DNA of 64,000 bases, from contig CAWGVO010000006.1 of assembly GCA_963826055.1 (NCBI GenBank), forward strand, positions 124,001 to 188,000. Reading direction: 5' to 3'. This document shows, piece after piece, positions 43,589-52,356 of the stretch. Both the position numbers and the translations under genes were made by a program. The stretch's first letter is position 1, and each line of letters opens with the position of its first letter. The notes beneath the pieces are model-generated. The model saw only the letters and a program-made list of their open reading frames with translations, ran no database searches and had not been told where the DNA came from. This DNA comes from JBBDMC01 sp963826055 (GTDB taxonomy: Bacteria > Pseudomonadota > Alphaproteobacteria > Rhizobiales > Kaistiaceae).

Positions 43589-46374
43589 GCGCGCTCGCCT
43601 TCACCAATATCGGCATGCTGGCGGCGCTCGTCGCGCTTCCCGTGATCTGGTACTTCCTGCGTCTGATGCCGCCGAAACCGCGGCTCGAGCAGTTTCCGCC
43701 GACCCGTCTGCTGCTGGAGATTTCGCCCAGAGAGGAGCAGCCTGCCCGCAGCCCATGGTGGCTGACGGCGCTGAGGCTGCTGCTTGCCGCCGCCGTCATC
43801 GTCGCCCTCGCCGGCCCGGTGTTCAAGCCGACCGGCGAGGTGGCACCGGGCACCGGTCCACTGCTGGTGGTGGTCGACAACGGCTGGGCCTCAGCCGCCC
43901 ATTGGCAGACCACCATCGAGACCGCGCACCGCATCGTCGCACTGGCTGAGGATGCGAGTCGGCCGGTCGCGCTCCTTGCTACCGCCGAGCCGGCGAACCA
44001 GTCGCTCCTGCCGACGGATTCGGACGCCGTCAGCCAGCGCCTCGACGCGCTCACACCGCGTCCGTGGCCGGCGCGCTATGCCGACCTTGCCCCGGCGCTG
44101 AAAGCAGCCGCGGCGAACGCCGGCTTCGGCGGCGCCGCCTGGCTCTCCGACGGTCTCGGCGGCGACTCCGCCGACGCGTTCGCCACCACCCTCGCAGCCA
44201 GCGTCAACGGACCGATCCTCGCCTATTCGGACACCGCCTCTGAGCTCCTCGCCGTCAAGCCGCCTGTCAACGATGCCGACGCATTGAGCGTGCCGGTGGT
44301 GCGGCGGTCATCTTCCGCCCCGGCGAGCGCGATCGTGCGCGCCAGCGACATCAAGGGCCGCACAATCGACGAAACTTCGCTCACCTTCGCCGGCGGTGCA
44401 GGCACGGCCGAAGCCAAGTTCGGACTGCCCATCGAGTTGCGCAACCAGATCGTGCGGGTCGAGGTCGTCGGCGCCAATTCCGCTGGCGCCGTCCAACTCC
44501 TTGACGACCGCTGGCGCCGCCGCCGCATCGGTCTCTTGTCCGGCGCTTCGGTCGAGGCCGCCCAGCCGCTGCTGTCGCCGCTCTACTACATCTCGCGCGC
44601 CGTCGAGCCCTTCGCCGACGTGCGCCAGCCGCGCGATGCCAACGCGGCCGTCGCGGTGCCCGACCTGATCGACGCCGGTTGCTCGGTAATCGCGATGGCC
44701 GACATCGGCAACCTCACGCCCGACGTCGAGGACCAGGTTTCCCGCTGGGTGCGCGACGGCGGCGTCCTCGTCCGCTTCGCCGGCCCGCGGCTCGCCGCGG
44801 CGACCGACTCGCTGGTCCCGGTGGCGCTACGCCACGGCGACAGGGTCCTCGGCGGCTCGCTGTCGTGGGAGACGCCTCAGCCGCTGGCGAGCTTCTCCCC
44901 CAACAGCCCCTTTGCCGGCCTGGCGGTACCCGACGATGTGCTGATCAAACGGCAGGTACTGGCCGAGCCCGACGGCAGCCTCGCCGAACACACCTGGGCA
45001 GCGCTCGCCGACGGCACGCCACTGGTCACCGCCGCACCCTCCGGCAAGGGCTGGCTGGTCCTGTTTCATGTAACCGCGGAAACAAGCTGGTCTAACCTGC
45101 CGCTTTCCGGCACCTTCGTGGACATGCTGAGGCGAATCATCGCCTTCTCGAATGGCGCCGCCGGCGGGGCGGCCAGCGGCGAGGCAAGCCAGCCGATCGC
45201 GCCTTACCGCCTGCTCGATGGCTACGGCCGGTTCGCCTCGCCGGGCTCGGACGCCGAGCCGATCGTCGGCAACCTTGCCGCCATCGTCCCCGGCCCCACC
45301 CATCCTCCCGGCCTCTACGGCAGCGAGGACGGCTTCCGCGCCCTCAACCTCATCGACGACAAGACGACCCTCGTTCCGTTCCGGCCGCCGGCCGGAGAAG
45401 GGGTCAGTGTGCGCGCCTACCCCACGGCATCACCGGTGGTGATCGCGCCGTGGCTGATCGCGCTTGCGGCTGCCCTTCTCGCTCTTGACGCGCTGGCGGT
45501 CCTTTGGCTCGGGGGTGGCCTCCGCTGGCTTAGACGCACGCCCGCACCGGCCACACTCGCGCTCGTCATCGCCGCCTTGCTGACGCTTCCCGGCAACCGC
45601 GCCACGGCGGACGAGGCGAGCGACCAGTTCGCGTTGAACGCCGTCGACGTCACCCACCTCGCCTACGTGGTGACCGGCAACTCGGAGGTCGACAACATCA
45701 GCCGCGCCGGGCTGCACGGCCTCTCCCAGGTGCTCGCCGAGCGCACCGCGCTGGAGCCGGGCGATCCGATCGGCGTCGACCCGTCGCGTGACGAGCTGGC
45801 TTTCTTCCCCCTGCTCTATTGGGCAGTGACGCCGGACAGCGCGATGCCGACGCCGGCCACCATGGCGCGCATCGACGCCTACATGCGTCAGGGCGGCTCG
45901 GTGCTGTTCGACACCCGCGACCAGCTCGAGCGCTCCACCACCGTCACCTCGTTCGCCGGCACACCCGCCGTGGAGCGCCTGCGCCAGATGCTGGCCGGGC
46001 TCGACGTACCACCGCTCGAGCCGGTCCCCGCCGACCACGTGCTGACGAAGGCGTTCTATCTGCTCAACGACTTCCCGGGCCGCTATTCCGGCGGTCCGCT
46101 GTGGGTTGAGACGACGGATTCGGAGCAGCGCGCCGACCGCCCGGTGCAAGCCGGCGACGGCGTCTCCACCATCCTGATCACCGAGAACGACTTCGCCGGG
46201 GCCTGGGCGACCGACGACGCCGGCAATTTCATGTTCCCGACGGTACCGACCGACCCGCTGCAACGCGAGATGGCCTTCCGCGTCGGCGTCAACATCGTCA
46301 TGTACACGCTGACCGGCAACTACAAGGCCGACCAGGTACACGTGCCGGCGCTGCTCGAACGGCTGGGGCAATGA
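43585..46374 (+). CDS. BatA-type N-terminus and DUF4159 membrane protein
   Basis: This 929-residue protein has an N-terminal BatA-like region (two helices, with RLMPPKPRLEQFPPTRLL and ALRLLLAAAVIVALAGPVF), a large periplasmic middle part, another helix pair (about 620-660) and the C-terminal DUF4159 domain (about 690-925; ELAFFPLLYWAV, MRQGGSVLFDTRD, HVLTKAFYLLNDFPGRY). DUF4159 has a glutamine amidotransferase-like fold of unknown function. It starts at ATG 43585, overlapping DUF58 by 4 bases, and ends 1 base before the next start. Confidence 0.92.
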   Translation: MSALAFTNIGMLAALVALPVIWYFLRLMPPKPRLEQFPPTRLLLEISPREEQPARSPWWLTALRLLLAAAVIVALAGPVFKPTGEVAPGTGPLLVVVDNGWASAAHWQTTIETAHRIVALAEDASRPVALLATAEPANQSLLPTDSDAVSQRLDALTPRPWPARYADLAPALKAAAANAGFGGAAWLSDGLGGDSADAFATTLAASVNGPILAYSDTASELLAVKPPVNDADALSVPVVRRSSSAPASAIVRASDIKGRTIDETSLTFAGGAGTAEAKFGLPIELRNQIVRVEVVGANSAGAVQLLDDRWRRRRIGLLSGASVEAAQPLLSPLYYISRAVEPFADVRQPRDANAAVAVPDLIDAGCSVIAMADIGNLTPDVEDQVSRWVRDGGVLVRFAGPRLAAATDSLVPVALRHGDRVLGGSLSWETPQPLASFSPNSPFAGLAVPDDVLIKRQVLAEPDGSLAEHTWAALADGTPLVTAAPSGKGWLVLFHVTAETSWSNLPLSGTFVDMLRRIIAFSNGAAGGAASGEASQPIAPYRLLDGYGRFASPGSDAEPIVGNLAAIVPGPTHPPGLYGSEDGFRALNLIDDKTTLVPFRPPAGEGVSVRAYPTASPVVIAPWLIALAAALLALDALAVLWLGGGLRWLRRTPAPATLALVIAALLTLPGNRATADEASDQFALNAVDVTHLAYVVTGNSEVDNISRAGLHGLSQVLAERTALEPGDPIGVDPSRDELAFFPLLYWAVTPDSAMPTPATMARIDAYMRQGGSVLFDTRDQLERSTTVTSFAGTPAVERLRQMLAGLDVPPLEPVPADHVLTKAFYLLNDFPGRYSGGPLWVETTDSEQRADRPVQAGDGVSTILITENDFAGAWATDDAGNFMFPTVPTDPLQREMAFRVGVNIVMYTLTGNYKADQVHVPALLERLGQ

Positions 46375-46375
46375 T

Positions 46376-48481
46376 GTGACCTGGTCGTTGGTGTTTTCAC
46401 CGATTTTGCCCACAGTGGTCGTTGCCGTCGTTGGCGTCGTCCTTGTCGCCCTCATCGTGCCCGGGCTCTTGCGCCGCAGCCGCGGCGCGTGGCTGCGCAC
46501 CGTTGCGGCGCTGGCGCTGCTCCTGGCGCTCACCAACCCTGTGCTTCTCAACGAGGACCGCGAGCCGCTGTCGACCGTCGTTGCGCTTGTCGTCGACCAG
46601 AGCGCGAGCCAGAGCCTTGACGGGCGCGACAAGACGACCGCCGCGGCCGAGGCGGCCCTGAAGGACCGTCTTGCCGCCTTCCACAACATCGAGGTGCGCA
46701 CCGTCGAGGCCGGCGGTCCGAACGGCGGCCCGCCGGTCGACGGCACCGAACTATTCGGCCCGCTGGCGACCGCGCTCGCCGACGTGCCGCCGGAGCGCGT
46801 CGGCGCCGTCATCATGCTGACCGATGGTCAGGTCCACGACATCCCCGACAACCGCGCCGCCCTGCCGCCCGCTGCCCCGCTGCACGTGCTTCTTTCCGGC
46901 CACGACAATGAGCGCGACCGTCGCATCGTCATCGACAACGCGCCGCGCTTCGGCATCGTCAACGAGAAGCAGACCATCAAGTTCCGCGTCATCGACGACG
47001 GCGGCGGCCCGCCCGGCGCCGTGCGCGTCACTGTCAACCGCGACGGCGACCCCCTGTCGGTGGTCTCGGTGACGCCCGGCGTCGAATCCGAACTCACCGT
47101 CGACATCCCCCACGGCGGCCCCAACATCCTTGAGTTCGAGGCGGCCGCGCTGCCAGGCGAGCTCACCACCATCAACAACCGCGCCGTCGTCGACATCGAG
47201 GGCATCCGGGAGAACCTGCGCGTGCTGCTCGTCTCCGGTGAGCCCCACGCAGGCGAGCGCACCTGGCGCAATCTCTTGAAGTCGGACGCTTCCGTCGACC
47301 TCGTCCACTTCACCATCCTGCGTCCTCCCGAGAAGCAGGACGGCACGCCGATCAACCAGCTCTCACTGATCGCCTTCCCCACCCGCGAACTGTTCTCGGA
47401 GAAGATCGACCAGTTCGACCTCATCATCTTCGACCGCTACCAGCGTCGTGGCGTGCTGCCGCTGCTCTATTTCGACAACATCGCCCGATACGTCCGCGAC
47501 GGCGGCGCCCTGCTCGTCGCCGCCGGGCCTGACTACGCCCAGGTCGGCAGCCTCTATGACACGCCGCTGGCGCCGGTCCTGCCGGTGGCACCGACCGGCA
47601 AGGTCATTTCCGAACCGTTTTACCCCCGCGTCACCGACCTTGGCGATCGCCATCCGGTCACCCGCGACCTACCCGGCTCCAAGGCCGATCCCCCCCAGTG
47701 GGGCCGCTTCTTCCGCTTGATCGACGTCGACCAGCCGCAGGGCAGCGTCGTCATGAAGGGGGCGGAGGACAAGCCGCTGCTCATCCTCCAGCGCCAGGAC
47801 AAGGGGCGCGTGGCCCTGCTCCTCTCCGACGACGCCTGGCTGTGGGCGCGCGGCTACGAGGGCGGCGGCCCCCACGTGGACCTCCTGCGCCGCCTCGCCC
47901 ATTGGCTGATGAAGGAGCCGGACCTCGAGGAGGAGGCGCTGCGCGCCAAGGCCCGCGGCGGCGACCTCACCGTCGAGCGCCAGACCATGGCCGACACCAC
48001 GACACCGGTGACCGTCACCAAGCCGTCCGGCGCCACCGAGACGCTGACGCTGACGGCGGCCGAGCCGGGCCTGTGGCGGGCGACGATGAAGGCCGACGAG
48101 CTCGGCCTCTACCGCGTCGAGCAGGACGACAAGCGTGCCTTCGCCAACGTCGGTCCGGTCAATCCGCGCGAGTTCATCGACGTGCGCTCCACCGGCGACA
48201 AACTGAAGCCGCTGGTTGACGCGACCCACGGCCGCATCGCCCGCATGGCCGACGCGGCCGGCGACCTGACACTGCCGCGCGTCGTTCCCATGCGCTCGGG
48301 CGTCACCATGGGCGGCTCCGACTGGATCGGCATCCGCGCCACCGATGCCAGCGTCCTCAAGGGCATCACCCGCGTCCCGCTGTTCTACGGCTTCGTCGGC
48401 CTCTTCGGCATCGCCGGCCTGTTCGGCCTCCTGGCGCTGGTCGGCCTCCCGTTCGCCACCTGGATCCGCGAAGGGCGGTAG
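46376..48481 (+). CDS. membrane protein of the MoxR/DUF58 cluster, VWA and amidotransferase-like
   Basis: This 701-residue protein has two N-terminal helices (about 7-55), a VWA-like segment with VVALVVDQSASQSLDGRDKT and VGAVIMLTDGQVHD, then an amidotransferase-like region (FDLIIFDRYQRRGVLPLLYFDNIARYVRDGGALLVAAGP), and a C-terminal helix near the end. The start is GTG 46376, right after the upstream TGA. MIDAS residues (DxSxS) are present. It most likely forms a membrane complex with the DUF4159 protein. Function is unknown; operon placement is the main clue. Confidence 0.9.
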   Translation: MTWSLVFSPILPTVVVAVVGVVLVALIVPGLLRRSRGAWLRTVAALALLLALTNPVLLNEDREPLSTVVALVVDQSASQSLDGRDKTTAAAEAALKDRLAAFHNIEVRTVEAGGPNGGPPVDGTELFGPLATALADVPPERVGAVIMLTDGQVHDIPDNRAALPPAAPLHVLLSGHDNERDRRIVIDNAPRFGIVNEKQTIKFRVIDDGGGPPGAVRVTVNRDGDPLSVVSVTPGVESELTVDIPHGGPNILEFEAAALPGELTTINNRAVVDIEGIRENLRVLLVSGEPHAGERTWRNLLKSDASVDLVHFTILRPPEKQDGTPINQLSLIAFPTRELFSEKIDQFDLIIFDRYQRRGVLPLLYFDNIARYVRDGGALLVAAGPDYAQVGSLYDTPLAPVLPVAPTGKVISEPFYPRVTDLGDRHPVTRDLPGSKADPPQWGRFFRLIDVDQPQGSVVMKGAEDKPLLILQRQDKGRVALLLSDDAWLWARGYEGGGPHVDLLRRLAHWLMKEPDLEEEALRAKARGGDLTVERQTMADTTTPVTVTKPSGATETLTLTAAEPGLWRATMKADELGLYRVEQDDKRAFANVGPVNPREFIDVRSTGDKLKPLVDATHGRIARMADAAGDLTLPRVVPMRSGVTMGGSDWIGIRATDASVLKGITRVPLFYGFVGLFGIAGLFGLLALVGLPFATWIREGR

Positions 48482-48489
48482 GGCCGAGA

Positions 48490-48508
48490 GGCAGGCAGGC
48501 AGGCAGGC
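48490..48508 (+). repeat. tetranucleotide repeat, GGCA x4.75
   Basis: Four full GGCA units followed by GGC lie in the 44-base gap before the DUF1801 gene, 17 bases ahead of its ATG. Simple repeats at this position can slip during replication and change ribosome-site spacing, but four units is short. Confidence 0.7.
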
Positions 48509-48525
48509 GGCGAACGACAAACACC

Positions 48526-48945
48526 ATGAAGGCCGCTACCGCGAAGCATCAGACAGCGTCCCCCTCCCGCATCATCGACGCGAAGATTGCCGGGCTGGGC
48601 GATTGGCGGGGTGAGACGCTGGCTCGGCTCCGTGGCCTCATTCAAGAGGCCGACCCGGACGTGGTCGAAGCGGTGAAATGGCGGAAGGCGTCGAACCCGC
48701 TGGGCGTGCCGGTGTGGGAGCACGCCGGCATCGTCTGCACCGGCGAGACCTACAAGGACAAGGTAAAGCTGACCTTCGCCCGTGGCGCCGCGCTCGACGA
48801 CCCGTCCGGTCTGTTCAACTCCAGCCTGGATGGGAATGTCCGCCGTGCCATCGATTTCCATGGGGGCGGCAAGATCGACGCGAAAGCGTTCAAGGCTCTC
48901 ATCCGCGCAGCCGTGGCCCTGAACACGTCCAAGGCCAGGCGTTAG
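48526..48945 (+). CDS. DUF1801 domain-containing protein
   Basis: This 139-residue protein shows the YdhG/DUF1801 core: LARLRGLIQEADPDVVEAVKWRKASNPLGVPVWEHAGIVCTGETYKDKVKLTFARGAAL, ending FKALIRAAVALNTSK. The function is unknown; the fold is frataxin-like. It follows the preceding operon after 44 bases that include a GGCA repeat. Its stop overlaps the convergent GNAT gene by 4 bases. Confidence 0.9.
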   Translation: MKAATAKHQTASPSRIIDAKIAGLGDWRGETLARLRGLIQEADPDVVEAVKWRKASNPLGVPVWEHAGIVCTGETYKDKVKLTFARGAALDDPSGLFNSSLDGNVRRAIDFHGGGKIDAKAFKALIRAAVALNTSKARR

Positions 48946-49442
48946 CGGATTCGTTCCGCCGCGCCGCCGAGCCCGTCGAGCGCCCCCTCCGCAAGCCCCG
49001 CCACCAGCACCCGGTCGGGATCGACCGGGGCCGGCAGCGTGATGACGTTGCGGCCGAGGAAGGTGAAGCCGAGCGGCCCGTAGTACGGCAGGTCGCCGAC
49101 CAGCATCACCACCTCGTGCCCGGCCTCGCGCGCCGCGTTGAGCACCATCCTGACCAGAGCCTTCCCGGCGCCGCGTCCCTTGAACGCCGGCACCACCACC
49201 AGCGGCCCGAGGATCAGCGCCGGCCGGCCACCGATGGTGATCGGCGTCATCCGCACCGAAGCGACCAGCCGATCGCCCGACAGCGCAACGAACGACAGCG
49301 CCGGGTCCGGCGCCACGCCATCGCGGAGCACGTAAGCGGCGCGCCTGAAGCGCTCCGGACCGAACAGTTCGGCTTGCAGGGTTTCGATTGCGTGTGCGTC
49401 GGCCGGCTGCTCGAGCCGGTAGGTGAAGACGTCGGGAGTCAT
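48942..49442 (-). CDS. GNAT family N-acetyltransferase
   Basis: This 166-residue protein resembles the YhbS-type GNAT group: YRLEQPADAHAIETLQAELFG, LVASVRMTPITIGGRPALILGPLVVVPAFKGRGAGKALVRMVL with the acetyl-CoA pyrophosphate loop (KGRGAGKAL) and VMLVGDLPYYGPLGF. The acceptor is unknown; related enzymes acetylate small metabolites. No strong ribosome site precedes ATG 49442. Confidence 0.9.
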   Translation of the reverse strand: MTPDVFTYRLEQPADAHAIETLQAELFGPERFRRAAYVLRDGVAPDPALSFVALSGDRLVASVRMTPITIGGRPALILGPLVVVPAFKGRGAGKALVRMVLNAAREAGHEVVMLVGDLPYYGPLGFTFLGRNVITLPAPVDPDRVLVAGLAEGALDGLGGAAERIR

Positions 49443-49781
49443 GGGCCAGGCCTGTCGAAGGATCGGGCGGGGATCCGGCCTGGCGGCGCGCCCCTAGCGT
49501 GGGCGAACGGCTGCGGGCCGGCGGGCGGCAGGTGACCTTTGGTCACCGGCTTCCATTCGTCGTCGCGCGATCGCTCGTGTCATGGCTTCCCTGCGCTCCC
49601 CTTGCGCGGCCGCGCTCGTATCACGGGCATGCCCGTCCGTCCAGAGCGCCAAGGATGTTCTCCCGAAAGCGCCCTTCCCGCCAAGGCCTTCGGCGCGGCA
49701 TTTGAATCTCCGCATCAATTGTCCTTAAGTCGGAACCGCCGGCTTCCCGATTGCCGGCTCGACCGCGGAGAGCATGGACCG
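49443..49781. other. intergenic region without a recognised gene
   Basis: This 339-base gap separates the divergent GNAT and GST genes and should hold promoters for both. I see no open frame with a ribosome site and protein-like composition, and no RNA gene. A GGAGAGC ribosome site lies just before 49782. Confidence 0.6.
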
Positions 49782-50765
49782 ATGGGACAATTGATCGACG
49801 GCATCTGGCACACCACCGACGAGGTGGCTCGCGCCGCCGCCGACGGCCGTTTCCACCGCGCCGACGCCAAATTCCGCAACTGGATCACGCCCGATGGCGC
49901 CCCCGGTCCCTCCGGCGAAGGCGGCTTTCCGGCTGAGGCAGGGCGCTACCACCTCTACGTCGCCTGGACCTGCCCGTGGGCGCACCGCACAGTGATTTTC
50001 CGCAAGCTGAAGAAGCTGGAAGACATGATCTCCATCTCGGCGGTCGAGCCGGTCATCCGCGAGGAGGGCTGGGAATTCTCCGACCGCCGCCCCGACCCTG
50101 TCGGCGGCCACAGCCGGCTCCATCAGGTCTACGCCGCCGCCAAGCCGCACTACACCGGCCGCGCCTCGGTGCCGGCGCTATGGGACAAGAAGCGTGCGAC
50201 CATCGTCTCCAACGAGTCCTCGGAAATCATCCGCATGTTCAACTCGGCGTTCGACAGCATCGGCGCCGACGCCTCGCGCGACTTCTATCCACCGGCGCTC
50301 CGTGCCGAGATCGACCGGATCAATCCGACCGTCTACGCGTCCATCAACAACGGCGTCTACCGAGCCGGCTTCGCGCTGACCCAGGCAGCGTACGACGAGG
50401 CGGTCACCGCCATGTTCCGTACCCTCGACGACCTCGACCGGCGTCTGGCCACCAGCCGCTACCTCATCGGCGAACGCGTAACCGAGGCCGACTGGCGCCT
50501 GTTCACCACGCTCGTGCGCTTCGATGCGGTCTACGTCGGGCACTTCAAGTGCAACCTGAAGCGGATCGTCGACTACCCGAACCTGTCCGGCTATTTGCGC
50601 GAGCTCTACCAGATGCCTGGGATCGCCGAGACCGTCGACATCGAGGAAACCAAGCAGCACTACTACCGCAGCCACACCTCAGTGAACCCGCGCGGCATCG
50701 TGCCGATCGGTCCCGAACTGGACTTCGCCGCGCCGCACGGCCGCGAGCGGCTGAAAGCGGCGTGA
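49782..50765 (+). CDS. glutathionyl-hydroquinone reductase-like GST (xi class)
   Basis: This 327-residue protein belongs to the YqjG/xi-class GSTs that reduce glutathionyl-hydroquinones. Signatures: FRNWITPDGAPGPSGEGGFPAEAGRYHLYVAWTCPWAHRT (catalytic Cys in the CPWAHR motif), SVPALWDKKRATIVSNESSEIIRMFN and the helical domain with ATSRYLIGERVTEADWRLFTTLVRFD, ending NPRGIVPIGPELDF. ATG 49782 follows GGAGAGC. It is complete and in frame. Confidence 0.94.
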   Translation: MGQLIDGIWHTTDEVARAAADGRFHRADAKFRNWITPDGAPGPSGEGGFPAEAGRYHLYVAWTCPWAHRTVIFRKLKKLEDMISISAVEPVIREEGWEFSDRRPDPVGGHSRLHQVYAAAKPHYTGRASVPALWDKKRATIVSNESSEIIRMFNSAFDSIGADASRDFYPPALRAEIDRINPTVYASINNGVYRAGFALTQAAYDEAVTAMFRTLDDLDRRLATSRYLIGERVTEADWRLFTTLVRFDAVYVGHFKCNLKRIVDYPNLSGYLRELYQMPGIAETVDIEETKQHYYRSHTSVNPRGIVPIGPELDFAAPHGRERLKAA

Positions 50766-50766
50766 C

Positions 50767-51243
50767 TCACCACTCGGCCGACCGCTCGACTCCCTCCAGG
50801 ATTTCGGCCAGGCGCCGGCGCGTGCCCCGGTCCAGGCTCTCAGGCAGCGCATCGAGCGCAAAGAAGCGGGCCTCGGCGATCTCGATCCGCGACGCCCGTG
50901 GCCGCTCGGTCGCGTGCCACTGCCTGCAGACGAACACGGCGACGTGGTCGCGCTGGCTCACGCCGCGGTTGAAATAGAAGCCGAAGAACTCAGGCCGCCC
51001 CTCAAGGATGATACCGCCCTCCTCCCTGAGCTCGCGCGCAATCGCCTCCTCGGCGCTCTCGCCGGGTTTGGCACCGCCGCCCGGGAAATGCCAACCGGCA
51101 ATGTAGGTGTGGCGGACGAGAAAGACCCCACGCGCACCGTCGAGCACGACACCGCGCACGCCGAGCGTCATGCCGTTGACCACGCGGGCGTAGAGCATGA
51201 ACAGCCGGTGCGGCAACCGCACGAGGGTCGACAAGGCGCTCAT
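50767..51243 (-). CDS. NUDIX hydrolase
   Basis: This 158-residue protein contains a Nudix box, GGGAKPGESAEEAIARELREEGGI, with the REExGG glutamates, preceded by GVRGVVLDGARGVFLVRHTYIAGWHFPGG. The substrate, a nucleoside diphosphate linked to another group, is unknown. ATG 51243 is favoured by length; a longer frame back to 51282 is possible. It is convergent with the GST gene. Confidence 0.9.
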   Translation of the reverse strand: MSALSTLVRLPHRLFMLYARVVNGMTLGVRGVVLDGARGVFLVRHTYIAGWHFPGGGAKPGESAEEAIARELREEGGIILEGRPEFFGFYFNRGVSQRDHVAVFVCRQWHATERPRASRIEIAEARFFALDALPESLDRGTRRRLAEILEGVERSAEW

Positions 51244-51315
51244 CGGCTCGCCGAGCGTAACACGTCGCGTTCTTTCCAACACGGGCGCGTCACTGCCGAG
51301 CCCAGGACCGCGCCG

Positions 51316-51669
51316 TCAGCCGCCGGGCGGCCCCAGGGCCATATCGGAATGACTGATGATGCCGGGCTGAGAACCCTGCGGCCAAGGCGACTCGCAGGCT
51401 ATCCCGTCCCTGTCCGGATCCAGATAATAGTCGTCGCGGCCAACGACCCTGAATGGCCCGGTGACATAGAGCGGTCCGTTTCCATCCTGCCCCACGCAGT
51501 CGACGTCAACCGCGTGCGGCGGCAGGCAGACGCCCCTGTAGCTGCTGTGGCAGTTTCCGTCCGCCGCGAGCCCGGCCATCCCCAACAATTCGCTCCCCTC
51601 GCCAGAAACGAACAGCGTCACGCCCCCCGCCATGAAAAATCCGAGGAATGCCGTCGTTACCAACCGCAC
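51316..51669 (-). CDS. small secreted excalibur-like protein
   Basis: This 117-residue protein has a hydrophobic signal (LVTTAFLGFFMAGGVTLFVSG) and Cys-rich content. The segment DCVGQDGNGPLYVTGPFRVVGRDDYYLDPDRDGIACE resembles the excalibur domain (DxDxDGxxCE), thought to bind calcium. The start is GTG 51669. Function is unknown; the protein should be exported. Confidence 0.75.
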   Translation of the reverse strand: MRLVTTAFLGFFMAGGVTLFVSGEGSELLGMAGLAADGNCHSSYRGVCLPPHAVDVDCVGQDGNGPLYVTGPFRVVGRDDYYLDPDRDGIACESPWPQGSQPGIISHSDMALGPPGG

Positions 51670-51870
51670 GTCGGTCTACCCGTCTGCGCGGTGTGCGGGG
51701 GCGTCTTCGTCATTGTGACGAGCCTACGCTCCGAATCCTGAGGTTTGGTTGCACAGATGGTCAACGGGCCGGGAGCAGCCGAAACCGTTTGTTTACCAGC
51801 GGCTCCCCGATTCCGGGCCGGGCCCGCTCGAACAGGCGTCGGGAAATGTCTGGCTCGCCCACGGGATTCC

Positions 51871-51900
51871 GGTGACGGGTTCCAGTGGGAACCCGTCACC
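51871..51900. other. 13-bp perfect hairpin
   Basis: GGTGACGGGTTCC (51871-51883) and GGAACCCGTCACC (51888-51900) form a perfect 13-bp inverted repeat with a 4-base loop. It lies 23 bases downstream of the small membrane gene (minus strand). There is no T run, so it may be a terminator without a U tract or another RNA structure. Confidence 0.6.
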
Positions 51901-51922
51901 GCAGCTTTGTCATGCAGCCCCT

Positions 51923-52111
51923 CTACGGGACGCGGCTGTTCAGCTTCGCCAGGATCGCGACGGCGCCCACGCAGAAAGCGACAAACGCCATCATCACCTT
52001 TGGCGCGCTGGTCACGTCATCCACGAGACCCGTCAGGTTGAAGGCTTGGGCCAGGAAAAACAGCGTTCCCAGTCCGGCTGCAAACATCAGGAATGGACGA
52101 ACGATTGCCAT
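51923..52111 (-). CDS. small two-helix membrane protein
   Basis: This 62-residue protein has a strong GGAGGT ribosome site before ATG 52111. It contains two hydrophobic helices (about 5-25 and 38-56: FLMFAAGLGTLFFLAQAF and VMMAFVAFCVGAVAILA). I cannot assign a family. Ribosome site, composition and length support a real gene. Its upstream region holds an inverted repeat at 52182-52217. Confidence 0.7.
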   Translation of the reverse strand: MAIVRPFLMFAAGLGTLFFLAQAFNLTGLVDDVTSAPKVMMAFVAFCVGAVAILAKLNSRVP

Positions 52112-52181
52112 GCGACCTCCACGGCAGGGTTACGTATCTGCGGGTGGTGCCGACACCCGGTAGCCTCCGGCACCGATGAAC

Positions 52182-52217
52182 CGCGTTAACGTTTTGCAAC
52201 GCGAAATAGTTAACGCG
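52182..52217. promoter_or_regulatory. inverted repeat in the promoter of the small membrane gene
   Basis: CGCGTTAAC (52182-52190) and GTTAACGCG (52209-52217) are perfect 9-bp arms separated by 18 bases, about 70-105 bases upstream of the small membrane gene start on the minus strand. The arms are AT-containing and symmetric, like operator half-sites on neighbouring faces of the helix. Function is inferred. Confidence 0.45.
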
Positions 52218-52356
52218 TGATAACAGTCTGCGCGCGTGCCTCATAAGAAACGGTTGACCGTTGCGGTTGGATTTAGCCGAACGAATCCGCCTTCGCGGTA
52301 AGCGAACGTTTACCGTATCGCGGTGGCCGATCGGGCACCTGCCGTTCGACGCTTTC

